In this document: positions 1-8,509 of the stretch, one piece after another
How the letters are laid out: each line of letters starts with the position of its first letter
Numbering within the stretch: the stretch's first letter is position 1
Source: UBA5078 sp040384465
Lineage (GTDB): Bacteria; Pseudomonadota; Gammaproteobacteria; Pseudomonadales; Pseudohongiellaceae
DNA length: 64,000 bases
Direction: 5' to 3'
NCBI GenBank assembly: GCA_040384465.1
Contig: JAZKJF010000005.1
Span: 124,001 to 188,000 of the forward strand
Notes under the pieces: model-generated
What the model was told of the DNA's origin: nothing
Databases searched by the model: none
What the model saw: only the letters and a program-made list of their open reading frames with translations
Program-made: the position numbers and the translations under genes

Positions 1-1479
1 TGCCGATGCACGCTCCTCGGCGGAGGTAGGGGTCCACAGAGAGGTCAGTACGAACACCAGAATATTGCAGACCAGCGACAGTGCGATGATTTCGCGTGAA
101 CTGAGGTTGGTGAATCCAAGCAGGTCGATGTCGGTGACGACCGGCAGCATCAGGAACAGCAGCCAGATTGCCACGCCGACAAAGAGCCCGGCCATGTAGC
201 CGTGCTTATTGCCGCGCGGCCAGTAGAGCAGGGCGACAATGCTGGGCAGGAACTGCAGACTGGCAATATAGGACACATTACCGATGGCGCGGACGCTGAG
301 CTTGTCATCAGGGATGTAATAAAACAAGAAGCCAATCCAGATCAGCGCCGCGATCAGGATGCGTCGTTTCCACAGCAGCCAGCGGTAGATGTCGTTGCGG
401 GCAGTGGGCTGGTAGACCGGCAGAATCAGGTGGTTCAGGCACATATTGGAAAGTGCCAGCGTGATCACGATGATAAGTCCACTGGCAGCCGATAGTCCGC
501 CCACGAAGCCGATCAGGGTGATCAGCGGAGACCCATAGTCTGTGCCAATGGTGACCGGGTAGAAATCCAAAGGGGCTGCTGAGCCGACTTTGAGGCCAGC
601 CCACAAAATGGGCATCACCGGCAAGCTGAGCAACAGGAAGTACAGCGGCAGAGCCCAGCTCGCCATGGTCAACGCCTTGGGGTCGTTGTTCTCGTTGAAG
701 ATCATGTAGAACATGTGAGGGGACGCCACGGCGGCGGTGAAGAACAGAATCGCGGTGACGTGGAAGCTGCCGGCAGTGGAAGGATCTTTGATGCTGTTCA
801 GCAATTCGGGCTGCGCCTGCAGCCATTGATCGAGTTCCGCGAACCCACCGAACCCTTGGTATACCGCGAATCCACCCACGGTGAGCATGGCCAGCAGCTT
901 TACGACAGATTCGAAGGCAATCGCCATCACGAGTCCTTCGTGCTTCTCGCGACCAGCGCCACGGCCCGTTCCGAAGAAAATGGCAAACAAGGTGATCAGC
1001 ACGCAGAAGGTTACGGCAAGTGTGGTTTGCGACGCTTCTGGTGCGAGGATGGCGACACTGTTGGCGACTGCCTGAATCTGCAGCGATAGCAGAGGGGTTA
1101 CCCCCATCAACAGCACGATAGTAGTGAGTGTGCCGGCCAGCGGGCTGCGGTAGCGAAAGGCCAGGAGGTCGGCGAGGGAGCTGAGCTGGTAGCTCTTGGT
1201 GATGTCCAGAATGGGACGCAACATGACCGGCGAGAACAGGAACGCCAGCGATATGCCAATGAATGGAGCCAGATAACCGAAGCCGTCACGAAACGCGTTG
1301 CCGGTTGCCGCATAGTAGGACCACACACTGGCGAATACCCCCAGCGAGAGGACGTAGACGATTGGGTGCCGGGTGATGCGGGTAGGAATCCAGCCTTTGT
1401 CGGTCGCTAGAGCAATGCCGAACAGCAGCATTAAATAGCAGATACCCAGAATAAACAGCGTGCTCAGGTCAAAGATCAT
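1..1479 (-). CDS. cbrA: CbrA-like sensor histidine kinase, N-terminal transporter-like part (cut by window edge)
   Basis: The frame is open on the minus strand from an ATG at 1479 to the window edge, giving 493 residues with no stop. All of the visible part is hydrophobic and looks like a sodium/solute symporter (SSS) membrane domain with many transmembrane helices; it ends in a short polar stretch (PTSAEERASA) where a linker would begin. In Pseudomonas, dksA-gluQ-small ORF-cbrA is a conserved order, and CbrA has an SSS domain fused to PAS, histidine-kinase and receiver modules. It senses carbon/nitrogen status and signals to the NtrC-type regulator CbrB. The kinase part lies outside the window, so a plain SSS transporter cannot be excluded from sequence alone, but the synteny argues for CbrA. 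The start overlaps the preceding small ORF by 11 nt, which suggests coupled translation. Confidence 0.8.
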   Translation of the reverse strand, partial: MIFDLSTLFILGICYLMLLFGIALATDKGWIPTRITRHPIVYVLSLGVFASVWSYYAATGNAFRDGFGYLAPFIGISLAFLFSPVMLRPILDITKSYQLSSLADLLAFRYRSPLAGTLTTIVLLMGVTPLLSLQIQAVANSVAILAPEASQTTLAVTFCVLITLFAIFFGTGRGAGREKHEGLVMAIAFESVVKLLAMLTVGGFAVYQGFGGFAELDQWLQAQPELLNSIKDPSTAGSFHVTAILFFTAAVASPHMFYMIFNENNDPKALTMASWALPLYFLLLSLPVMPILWAGLKVGSAAPLDFYPVTIGTDYGSPLITLIGFVGGLSAASGLIIVITLALSNMCLNHLILPVYQPTARNDIYRWLLWKRRILIAALIWIGFLFYYIPDDKLSVRAIGNVSYIASLQFLPSIVALLYWPRGNKHGYMAGLFVGVAIWLLFLMLPVVTDIDLLGFTNLSSREIIALSLVCNILVFVLTSLWTPTSAEERASA

Positions 1480-1645
1480 CGGAGTTCTGTTCCCGATAGC
1501 TGAAGGCAGCAAGGGCGATCACGAGCAGGCCGATGATGAAGGGGCGATACCAGGCGCCATCAGTCTCTGCCAGCCAGTCCACGCTCGTCAGAAAGAGCAG
1601 GTAGCTGAACAGCATCAGCAGCAATGTGGCACGTGTGATGTACAA
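1469..1645 (-). CDS. Small membrane protein between gluQRS and cbrA, apparent TTG start
   Basis: A short open frame of about 58 residues fills the gap between gluQRS and cbrA. It has two hydrophobic segments separated by a polar loop (SVDWLAETDGAWYRP) and ends NSDDL. Pseudomonas species have a small ORF of unknown function at the same place. No ATG or GTG is in frame before the hydrophobic part. The frame runs upstream without interruption to the TAG stop of gluQRS at 1685-1687, and the two are in the same phase. The best start is the TTG at 1645, with only a weak purine stretch (GCGAGAAAC) before it; an internal ATG would leave only part of the first helix. It overlaps the cbrA start by 11 nt. 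Its function is unknown; a role with CbrA is only suggested by position. Confidence 0.6.
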   Translation of the reverse strand: MYITRATLLLMLFSYLLFLTSVDWLAETDGAWYRPFIIGLLVIALAAFSYREQNSDDL

Positions 1646-1684
1646 AAGGTTTCTCGCAGGCTTGTGTTTATCCGGGGCGGTCGA

Positions 1685-2563
1685 CTATAGCGGAATGGTA
1701 GCTAACTTCGGCACTGCCTGTATATCCCAGTGCATTACCCCCCAGGCGAGCAGTTCTGCAGGGGAAGCTCGGGTCAGATCAGGGCTCGGGTTCTGTCCGA
1801 GAAACCGCAGCGCGGCCAACAGCTGCACATTGGGATGCTGCAGATCGAGGGGAGCGGCGAAGTGTTGTTTGCTGAGTTTCTGCCCGCTGTCGTTCACGGC
1901 GACCGGGATATGTGCATATTGCGGTGTCGGGTATCCCAGCAGTCGCTGCAGATAAAGTTGACGCGGGGTGGAGTCCAGCAGATCAGAGCCACGCACAATG
2001 TGAGTGATGTTCTGCCAAGCGTCATCGACTACCACAGCTAACTGATAGGCAAACAGACCATCTTTGCGGCGCAGCACAAAATCTCCACACTCACGCAGCA
2101 AGTGCTGTTGCTGCGCCCCCTGAATTGCGTCGAGAAAACGGCAACTATCATCCGGAACTATCACACGCAGAGCACCCGCTGTGGGCGGTAAGCCGCGCCG
2201 GCGACAGCGATTGTCATAGACACCGCCAATGGCCTGGATTTGCTGGCGTGAGCAGTCGCAACTGTAGATGAGGTCGCGACTCTGCAGGTTAGCAAGGGCG
2301 TCGGCATAGGCTTCCAGGCGTTTGCTTTGATAGACCACAGGGCCATCCCAATACAGGCCAAATAGTTCGAGTGTAGAGAGAATCTGGCCAGCCGCTGCAG
2401 GTGGTTCGCGGGCTGGATCGAGATCTTCCATACGCAACAGCCATTGTCCTTGTGCGGAGCGTGCATCGAGATAGCTGGCCAGTGCGGCCACCAGTGAACC
2501 GAAATGCAGAGGCCCACTCGGTGAGGGGGCAAAGCGACCGATGTAGTCTGCCTTGGGGCTCAT
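1685..2563 (-). CDS. gluQ: Glutamyl-Q tRNA(Asp) synthetase
   Basis: The 292-residue product is a truncated glutamyl-tRNA synthetase paralogue that activates glutamate and attaches it to the queuosine base of tRNA-Asp. Near the N terminus it has the class I motif PSPSGPLHFGS (HIGH-like at 20-23). A zinc site is visible as C102, C104, Y116 and C120, and the KMSKS-like motif is KLSKQ at 229-233. It lacks the anticodon-binding domain, as the family does. The frame is open further upstream, to about 2797, but that part overlaps dksA and has no family similarity. The ATG at 2563 (MSPKADYIGRFAPSPSG) gives the usual family N terminus. It lies 94 nt after dksA in the same direction, the common gammaproteobacterial arrangement. 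Confidence 0.95.
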   Translation of the reverse strand: MSPKADYIGRFAPSPSGPLHFGSLVAALASYLDARSAQGQWLLRMEDLDPAREPPAAAGQILSTLELFGLYWDGPVVYQSKRLEAYADALANLQSRDLIYSCDCSRQQIQAIGGVYDNRCRRRGLPPTAGALRVIVPDDSCRFLDAIQGAQQQHLLRECGDFVLRRKDGLFAYQLAVVVDDAWQNITHIVRGSDLLDSTPRQLYLQRLLGYPTPQYAHIPVAVNDSGQKLSKQHFAAPLDLQHPNVQLLAALRFLGQNPSPDLTRASPAELLAWGVMHWDIQAVPKLATIPL

Positions 2564-2616
2564 GAGTGCGGAATTGAAAATGGAGTCAGTATCGAGAGGG
2601 AGAGGGCTGAGCGAGA

Positions 2617-2635
2617 GGGCAGAGCGAGTCTGCCC
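2617..2635 (-). other. Hairpin between dksA and gluQ
   Basis: A perfect 7-bp inverted repeat, GGGCAGA and TCTGCCC with a 5-nt loop, sits in the 94-nt gap between dksA and gluQ. No T-run follows on the minus strand, so it is not a classical terminator. It could stabilise the dksA 3' end or lower read-through into gluQ; this is inference. Confidence 0.4.
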
Positions 2636-2657
2636 AGGTGGAACAAGGAGCGCCTGA

Positions 2658-3095
2658 TCAGGCACCCCATTGTTTTTCCTTGATCTCATCAAGCGTCTTG
2701 CAGTCGATACACTTGTTGGCCGTTGGACGGGCCTCAAGACGACGAATACCAATCTCGATACCACAGGATTCGCAGAAACCGTAGTCGTCCTGAGCAATCT
2801 TCTCGATCGTGCTATCGATCTTCTTGATCAGCTTGCGCTCGCGATCACGGGTACGAAGTTCGAGACTGAACTCTTCTTCCTGCGTGGCGCGGTCTGCCGG
2901 ATCAGGATAGTTGGCAGCTTCGTCCTGCATGTGATGTACAGTTCTATCTACTTCTTCCATCAGTTGATTGCGCCAGTGGCGCAGTATGGCTTTGAAGTGT
3001 TCCTTCTGGTTCTCGTTCATATACTCTTCCCCTTTCTTCTCTTTGTAAGGGGTAAAGTTTTTGAGAACAGCAGCAGTGGCTTGCTTGTCAGACAT
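2658..3095 (-). CDS. dksA: RNA polymerase-binding transcription factor DksA
   Basis: The 145-residue protein is DksA, which binds the RNA polymerase secondary channel and works with ppGpp in the stringent response. The central coiled coil carries the tip motif DPADRA at 65-70, which fits DxxDxA. The C-terminal zinc finger has four cysteines, C108, C111, C129 and C132. E. coli DksA is 151 residues, so the length is normal. The chosen ATG at 3095 gives the family-like start MSDKQATAAVLK; an inner ATG at EEYMNEN would lose the conserved N terminus. It heads a probable dksA-gluQ-small ORF-cbrA series on the minus strand. Confidence 0.98.
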   Translation of the reverse strand: MSDKQATAAVLKNFTPYKEKKGEEYMNENQKEHFKAILRHWRNQLMEEVDRTVHHMQDEAANYPDPADRATQEEEFSLELRTRDRERKLIKKIDSTIEKIAQDDYGFCESCGIEIGIRRLEARPTANKCIDCKTLDEIKEKQWGA

Positions 3096-3283
3096 GGTTC
3101 GCTACGCCTCTTTGCCCACTTTGGGGCTTGTCCAGATTAATCACTCGCAATCATTAACAGCGTGATGCCAGCACCGAGTCCAAAGAAAGCCCGGTAAGCT
3201 ACCAGAATCTTTTCACTGATGCCACAGGAAAGTAACATCTGATATTCCTGTGGCACAAGTCTCTGGAGTGTTACGTAAAGCCG

Positions 3284-3313
3284 TTCGCGAGACTCGCGGG
3301 CCGTCGATATAAT
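3284..3313 (+). promoter_or_regulatory. Candidate sigma-70 promoter for the aminotransferase-sfsA pair
   Basis: A perfect -10 hexamer TATAAT lies at 3308-3313, about 40 nt before the aminotransferase start. A weak -35 (TTCGCG at 3284-3289) is 18 nt upstream. It sits in the divergent gap between dksA and the plus-strand genes. The -35 is poor, so the call rests mostly on the -10. Confidence 0.45.
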
Positions 3314-3351
3314 GCCCTTCCAGTCAAAACGCTCATCAGGAGTTCCATTCC

Positions 3352-4548
3352 ATGCCCAACACCACCAGATCCCGATTCACGATTGCGCAGCGCCTGCGTG
3401 ACGTCAATCCATTCCGGGTAATGACAGTGCTGGAGCGTGCCCGGGCTCTGGAGTCTCAGGGGCGTCATATTGTTCACCTCGAAGTGGGGGAGCCCGATTT
3501 CGTGACGGCCGCGCCAATTCTGGAAGCAGGCCGTGCGGCTTTGGCACAGGGCCATACTCACTACACACCAGCGGCCGGGTTACCGCAGTTGCGTGAGCGC
3601 ATCGCCGAATACTACAGCAGTGACTATGACGTCGATATTTCACCACAACGCATTTTTGTCACGCCCGGTGCCAGTGGCGGTCTCAGCCTGCTGGCGCAGT
3701 TGTTGTTAGACCCGGGCGATGGCGTGCTGATGAGCGACCCTGGCTATCCTTGCAATCGTAACTATGTACGTCTGGCGGGAGCCGACGCACAGCTTGTACA
3801 AGTAACTGCAGACTCGCGTTATCAGATGACTACGGCGCTGCTCGAGCGTCATCGGACCGACAAGACCCGCGGTGTCTGGATTGCATCCCCTGGCAACCCC
3901 ACGGGGACCGTGCTGGACCTGGCGGGGCTGCGCGACATCAGTGCCTGGACAGACAGGCATGATCTGCATCTGCTGGTGGACGAGATCTATCACGGGCTCG
4001 ACTACACCGACGGTTTGCCGACAGCCTTGCAGGTGTCCGATGCAGCGCTGGTGGTGAACAGTTTCTCGAAATACTTTGGCATGACCGGGTGGCGTCTCGG
4101 CTGGTTTGTGGTGCCTGAGCCGCTGGTAGCTGCGAGCAATATCCTCGCGCAGAATCTGTTCATCGCCGCGTCGACGGTCGCACAATTTGCCGCGTTGCGT
4201 GCGTTCGATCCTGACACTCGCGCGATACTGGAAGAGAGGCGGGAGGCCTTTGCGCAGCGACGCGATTTTCTCACCGGCGTGTTGCGAGAACTGGGATTCT
4301 CGGTCCCCGTTGCTACCGAGGGTGCTTTCTATATTTACGCGGGCATCGACAAATTTTCCGATGACAGTGAATATTTTTGTCATGCACTGCTGGAGCATTT
4401 CGGCGTGGCCGTGACACCTGGCACCGACTTTGGTGAATTCGAAAATCGTCGCCATGTCCGCTTCGCCTTCACCACCAGCATGGAACAATTGCAGGTGGCT
4501 GCCGAGCGGCTGCGCGAGGCCGTGAACTCCGGCAGGCTGCAGCGATGA
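3352..4548 (+). CDS. PLP-dependent class I/II aminotransferase (aspartate-aminotransferase-like)
   Basis: This 398-residue protein is a fold-type I aminotransferase. The PLP lysine is K240 in SFSKYFGMTGWR. N182 lies in SPGNPTG, D210 and Y213 in VDEIY, and R248 follows the lysine in the phosphate-binding loop. These residues indicate a working enzyme, but the amino-acid substrate cannot be read from the sequence. Aspartate, alanine or aromatic substrates are all possible in this subfamily. An unassigned aminotransferase near dksA is also seen in Pseudomonas. It overlaps the sfsA start by 4 nt (ATGA), so the two are probably co-translated. Confidence 0.9.
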   Translation: MPNTTRSRFTIAQRLRDVNPFRVMTVLERARALESQGRHIVHLEVGEPDFVTAAPILEAGRAALAQGHTHYTPAAGLPQLRERIAEYYSSDYDVDISPQRIFVTPGASGGLSLLAQLLLDPGDGVLMSDPGYPCNRNYVRLAGADAQLVQVTADSRYQMTTALLERHRTDKTRGVWIASPGNPTGTVLDLAGLRDISAWTDRHDLHLLVDEIYHGLDYTDGLPTALQVSDAALVVNSFSKYFGMTGWRLGWFVVPEPLVAASNILAQNLFIAASTVAQFAALRAFDPDTRAILEERREAFAQRRDFLTGVLRELGFSVPVATEGAFYIYAGIDKFSDDSEYFCHALLEHFGVAVTPGTDFGEFENRRHVRFAFTTSMEQLQVAAERLREAVNSGRLQR

Positions 4549-5273
4549 GATTTGCCCACCCTCTGCAGGAAGCCATCTTGATCAAGCGCTACAAACGCTT
4601 TCTTGCCGACGTCATGCTCGCTGATGGCAGTACGACGACGCTGCATTGTCCTAACACGGGTTCCATGCTCCGCTGTGCAGAACCCGGCAGTCGCGTCTGG
4701 TACTCGGTGGCGGATAATCCAGCGCGTAAATATCCCTTCACCTGGGAGTTGGTGGAGGTGGAAGGGGGGCACAAAGTCGGCATCAATACCGGCCGTGCCA
4801 ATGCCGTGGTGAAGGAGGCTTTGCAGGCGCAATTGATTCCGGCGCTGCGCGGCTATGCGACGCTGCAAGGCGAGGTGGTCTACGGTAATGAAGGCAGCCG
4901 AGTTGATTTTCTACTTTCTGGTGCTGTGGAGGGTGTGAACGCCCCTGAGCAAATCTGTTACCTGGAGGTCAAGAGCGTGACACTGGGGCTGGGCAATGGT
5001 TTCGGGGCTTTTCCTGATGCAGTGACCACTCGTGGTCTCAAGCACCTGCGTGAGTTGATGGCGATGTGCGAGAACGGACACCGGGCGGTGCTGCTGTTTT
5101 GCGTGCAACACACCGGCATCGAGACGGTCATGCCGGCCGATCAGATCGACCCGGCTTACGGCAAAGCACTACGGGAGGTTCAGGCTGCTGGGGTGGAAGT
5201 GCTGGCGTGGGGATGTGACATCGGGCCGGAAGAGATTGTCTTGCGGCGTGAACTGACACTTGGCTGGACCTGA
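4545..5273 (+). CDS. sfsA: Sugar fermentation stimulation protein SfsA
   Basis: The 242-residue protein matches SfsA along its length. Recognisable blocks are LHCPNTGSM near residue 35, the stretch around GHKVGINTGRAN, and a nuclease-like region with RVDFLL and YLEVKSV, which fits the PD-(D/E)xK-like core reported for this family. SfsA was first linked to maltose metabolism in E. coli and binds DNA non-specifically; its true role is unclear. In E. coli sfsA also lies beside dksA. It starts inside the aminotransferase stop codon and ends 27 nt before the convergent Rieske gene. Confidence 0.93.
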   Translation: MRFAHPLQEAILIKRYKRFLADVMLADGSTTTLHCPNTGSMLRCAEPGSRVWYSVADNPARKYPFTWELVEVEGGHKVGINTGRANAVVKEALQAQLIPALRGYATLQGEVVYGNEGSRVDFLLSGAVEGVNAPEQICYLEVKSVTLGLGNGFGAFPDAVTTRGLKHLRELMAMCENGHRAVLLFCVQHTGIETVMPADQIDPAYGKALREVQAAGVEVLAWGCDIGPEEIVLRRELTLGWT

Positions 5274-5300
5274 AATCAACCGCTATCGAGAGCTGGCGAA

Positions 5301-5645
5301 TCAGATCCTGCCCAGATGGATGACGTCTTCCTCGTTGATCATCAGAAAGCCGTTGCCGATGACGAAAGGGATAGGATGCAGGCGCTTGCCTTTGCAGGGG
5401 CCGAGGATGCACTGGCCACTCTCGATCAGAAACAGGGCGCCGTGGGTGGAGCATTGAATCAGCGCCCCATCGCTGTCGAGAAAACGATCCTCCTGCCATT
5501 CCAGCGGCGTCCCCAGATGTGGACAATAGTTGTAGTAGACAAACATCCTGTCGTCTTTTTTCACGGCAAAAATATACTTCTTGCCGATTTCGAAGCCTTT
5601 GGAAGTGCCTTCTTCTATATCCGCTGTGTGGCAGAGGGTCATCAT
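5301..5645 (-). CDS. Small Rieske [2Fe-2S] protein
   Basis: This 114-residue soluble protein has the two Rieske cluster loops CPHLG (C41, H43) and CSTHG (C65, H68), spaced as in NirD-like and dioxygenase-ferredoxin Rieske proteins. There is no signal peptide or membrane segment, so it should be a cytoplasmic electron carrier or redox subunit. Its partner is unknown. It starts 23 nt after the sulfhydrylase gene on the same strand, which suggests one transcript. Two adjacent ATGs are possible (MMTLCHT). Confidence 0.88.
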   Translation of the reverse strand: MMTLCHTADIEEGTSKGFEIGKKYIFAVKKDDRMFVYYNYCPHLGTPLEWQEDRFLDSDGALIQCSTHGALFLIESGQCILGPCKGKRLHPIPFVIGNGFLMINEEDVIHLGRI

Positions 5646-5668
5646 GATGCCGATCTTGTCCTCCAGTC

Positions 5669-6898
5669 TCAGGCCAAAGCTTGTTCGAAGTCGGCCAGCA
5701 GGTCATCGATGTCCTCGATGCCAACAGCTAGCCGGATCAGCGAATCGGCAATACCCATAGAGGCCCTGCGCGCCGCTCCCATTTCGAAGAAGATCGTATG
5801 TGCGACAGGAATCGCCAGCGTGCGGGTGTCACCGAGATTGCTGGAAGATACTACGCATTGCAGCTTGTTCAGGAAATCGAAGCAGTCCAGTTCATCGACC
5901 AGCTCAATGCTCATCAGCGCCCCGAAATCACGGAACAGATGCTTGGCCCGTTCGTGCTGAGCGTGACTCGGCAACCCCGGGTAGTTGACCTTGCGGACCC
6001 GAGGGTGCTTCTCACAGAACTGTGCCAGCGCCATGGCGTTCTGACAGGCGCGGTCCACACGCAGCGACATGGTCTCCGACCCCACCGCCAGATGGTGAGC
6101 GGGCTCGGGCGCCAAGGTGGCGCCGAAGTCACGCAGCCCTTTCTTCTTGATCTGGGTAATGCCCCACTGTTCCACGGGACCGGTCTTGTAGTTGTCGTAC
6201 AGATTCGGGAAGGTGGACCAATCATAGAGCCCTGTGTCGGTCAATGCGCCTCCCAGAGCATCGCCATGACCGCCGAAATACTTGGACAAGGAATTGACGA
6301 TCAGCGAAGCCCCGACTGTCTTTGGAGAAAACAGCCACGGCGTCGTGATCGTATTGTCGACAACATAGACCAACCCCCGTTCGCTGCATACCGCACCGAT
6401 GCCCTCCAGGTCTGCTACTTGTGTCGCGGGGTTGGCGATGGTTTCCACAAATACGAGACGAGTGTTGCTCTTCACTGCGGCCTGCACATTGGCCGCGTCG
6501 GTAGCATCCACGAAGGTCACTTCCACACCGAAATTGGTAAAGGTGTTGAAGAGGCTGTTGGTATTGCCGAACAGGAAAGCGCTGGCGACCACGTGGTCGC
6601 CCTGGCGCAGCAGTGCGAACAGGATTGAACCGATGGCGGCCATGCCGGTGGCAAAGGCGACCGTGGTCAGGCCTTGTTCCATGCGCGTGATTCGGTTCTG
6701 CAAAGCGTTGACTGTGGGGTTCTGCTGCCGCCCGTAGTTGTAGCCACTTTTGCGGCCTTGAAAGACGGCGGCCAGTTCACGGGCGTCTGCGTACTCGAAC
6801 GCAATCGACGTATGAATGGGTTTGTGCAGGCTGCCGTGTTCCGGGTGATCGGCACGGTCAGAGTGCAGATTGGTGGTGTCGAATCCTGATTTGCTCAT
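5669..6898 (-). CDS. Cys/Met-metabolism PLP enzyme, probably O-succinyl/O-acetylhomoserine sulfhydrylase
   Basis: The 409-residue protein belongs to the cystathionine gamma-synthase family. It has Y55 and R57 (NYGRQQNPT), the ATGMAAI phosphate loop near 83-89, D181 (VVDNT) and the PLP lysine K206 in NSLSKYFGGHGD. The family makes homocysteine or cystathionine from activated homoserine, or degrades methionine or cystathionine; the exact reaction cannot be read off. The lysine motif NSLSKYFGGHGD is typical of sulfhydrylase and methionine-gamma-lyase branches. It is followed by the small Rieske gene. Start at ATG 6898 gives a normal N terminus. Confidence 0.85.
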   Translation of the reverse strand: MSKSGFDTTNLHSDRADHPEHGSLHKPIHTSIAFEYADARELAAVFQGRKSGYNYGRQQNPTVNALQNRITRMEQGLTTVAFATGMAAIGSILFALLRQGDHVVASAFLFGNTNSLFNTFTNFGVEVTFVDATDAANVQAAVKSNTRLVFVETIANPATQVADLEGIGAVCSERGLVYVVDNTITTPWLFSPKTVGASLIVNSLSKYFGGHGDALGGALTDTGLYDWSTFPNLYDNYKTGPVEQWGITQIKKKGLRDFGATLAPEPAHHLAVGSETMSLRVDRACQNAMALAQFCEKHPRVRKVNYPGLPSHAQHERAKHLFRDFGALMSIELVDELDCFDFLNKLQCVVSSSNLGDTRTLAIPVAHTIFFEMGAARRASMGIADSLIRLAVGIEDIDDLLADFEQALA

Positions 6899-6967
6899 GC
6901 TGTCGCAATCCTGCTGGGCGGTCGGGAGAGATACTGGAAAGGGCGGCAGTATATAACGAGGCTGGTA

Positions 6968-8320
6968 TTACTGAACACCCGAAGGGCTTGCAGGGACGGT
7001 TGCAGCGTAAATCGGCAGGGCAGCGATCTCCTGATCGATGGCGGCTACCTTGTCCAGATACGCCTTGCTGTTCCGGTCCTGATATTGCTGGGAGAAATCT
7101 GTCTCGCTCAGCCCCACGAGGTCGCGGGAAACCGGTGGCATATAGTCGGTCTCCGCAGTGGCGTTTGCCAGACGCTCTTGCAAAGCCAGGGCGTCAGCCG
7201 CGTTGCTGGTCGCCGCATTGCCCAGTGCCACCCCTGCGCTGTTCGCAGTGAGGTCACTGAAGCTGAAACCGCTGCGGTAGCGCGCGTCATAGGTCTCCTT
7301 GCTGTTGGAAAGAATGCCGGCCACCCCCGCGCCTGCTGCCGCCGTGATGGCTGCCGATGTGGTGAGATGCTGAGCCAGATCGGCACGACGCTGGATCGTG
7401 ACATTGACTCTGCGTACCGGGGTCGTGCCGAGTCTGGAACTGCCTCCCGCCAGCTGCTGCAAGTCCGCTTCATTGACGTATAAAGACAGCGCCTGCAGTA
7501 GATTGCGATTCTCCGTGATGGCGTCTCTGCCGTTGAGGGTGCGCACGTTGGCAATGCGGAACAGAGGGAACAGCAAGTCATTCAGTGAGATGTTGCGGGT
7601 GTCAGGAGGCAGCGCAGCGACAATGTCGACGATCTGCATGTAGTAGCGAAGAATGCGGTCATTGTCATCTGCGCTCAGGAACAGTTGTTCGGCTTGCGCC
7701 TTGACCTGCGCCATCGTGTCCGGCTGCCAATCGAGTGTGACAAACACCGCTTCTTCCTCGAAGACAACCTCGCGAATGCTTTGCTGCAGCGTGGAAAATT
7801 CCTGATAGTTAACATAATTCGCCTGCAACAGGCGCTGACCGATGCGAATGGCGCCGTTCACCAGCGCGGTGGGAATCGGCAGGCGTCCTGCGCGGACGCC
7901 GTACAGTTCAAGAGCGCCATTCTGTTGCCGGACACGGGCATGCAGATTCAGGTAGAGAGACAATACAGAGGAATGCCATGGCACCACCAGATCGACGCTG
8001 GCGCTGTCGGTGTGCAGCGTGACGTCAGCGGACAGTGCCTGCAGGCCGGGGATCGTTTGCAGTGCGAATGCAGCCAGCAGGTTCAGTTCTTCCCTGTCCA
8101 GCTGCAGGCGACGCTCATTGGCGCTGCTGATCTCTGCGGGAGCATTGTCGACAATCAACTGTTCGATCGTGCGGACGTCCACAGCATCAATAGTGCGGTT
8201 GTCGGGGAGCCCAGGCGAGAGCTGGAGCATCAAAAACAGCAGCACGACCGGCAAACCGAGCAGTAGCGCGATAAGCAATTTTCCGATAGTCATGAGGCTG
8301 GAGGAGCGTGCTGTCGTCAT
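6968..8320 (-). CDS. Uncharacterised membrane-anchored protein
   Basis: I do not recognise this 450-residue protein by name. It has one N-terminal transmembrane segment at about residues 11-33 (IGKLLIALLLGLPVVLLFLM), then a long soluble part that should face the periplasm. Residues about 60-300 are a mixed helix/strand region. An alanine/glycine-rich block (AAITAAAGAGVAGIL, near 330-345) precedes GFSFSDLTANSAGVALG. The C-terminal part mentions no cofactor motif. An alternative start at the internal ATG (MTIGKLL, residue 10) would still keep the membrane anchor. It lies 69 nt upstream of the sulfhydrylase gene on the same strand and is divergent from the lipoprotein gene at 8510. Its function is unknown. 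Confidence 0.75.
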   Translation of the reverse strand: MTTARSSSLMTIGKLLIALLLGLPVVLLFLMLQLSPGLPDNRTIDAVDVRTIEQLIVDNAPAEISSANERRLQLDREELNLLAAFALQTIPGLQALSADVTLHTDSASVDLVVPWHSSVLSLYLNLHARVRQQNGALELYGVRAGRLPIPTALVNGAIRIGQRLLQANYVNYQEFSTLQQSIREVVFEEEAVFVTLDWQPDTMAQVKAQAEQLFLSADDNDRILRYYMQIVDIVAALPPDTRNISLNDLLFPLFRIANVRTLNGRDAITENRNLLQALSLYVNEADLQQLAGGSSRLGTTPVRRVNVTIQRRADLAQHLTTSAAITAAAGAGVAGILSNSKETYDARYRSGFSFSDLTANSAGVALGNAATSNAADALALQERLANATAETDYMPPVSRDLVGLSETDFSQQYQDRNSKAYLDKVAAIDQEIAALPIYAATVPASPSGVQ

Positions 8321-8509
8321 GGGATTTCAGCATGAGCTGCTGACAAAGTCGTGGATTACCGTTATAAAGAACGCGCCCGGCGGATGGATAGCCGGTCAGT
8401 TACCTTGCTGCATGTGCCTGCCGCAGACTTGACGGTACTATCTTAGACTGATTATGGTGTCGTCAAGCAATATAGATTCTCGTCCCGACTTTTGTACAAG
8501 GACCGCTTT

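Noticed and set aside
150..1328. Short antisense and out-of-frame ORFs inside the CbrA-like gene
   Set aside because: A continuous membrane-protein frame from 1479 to the edge explains the region.
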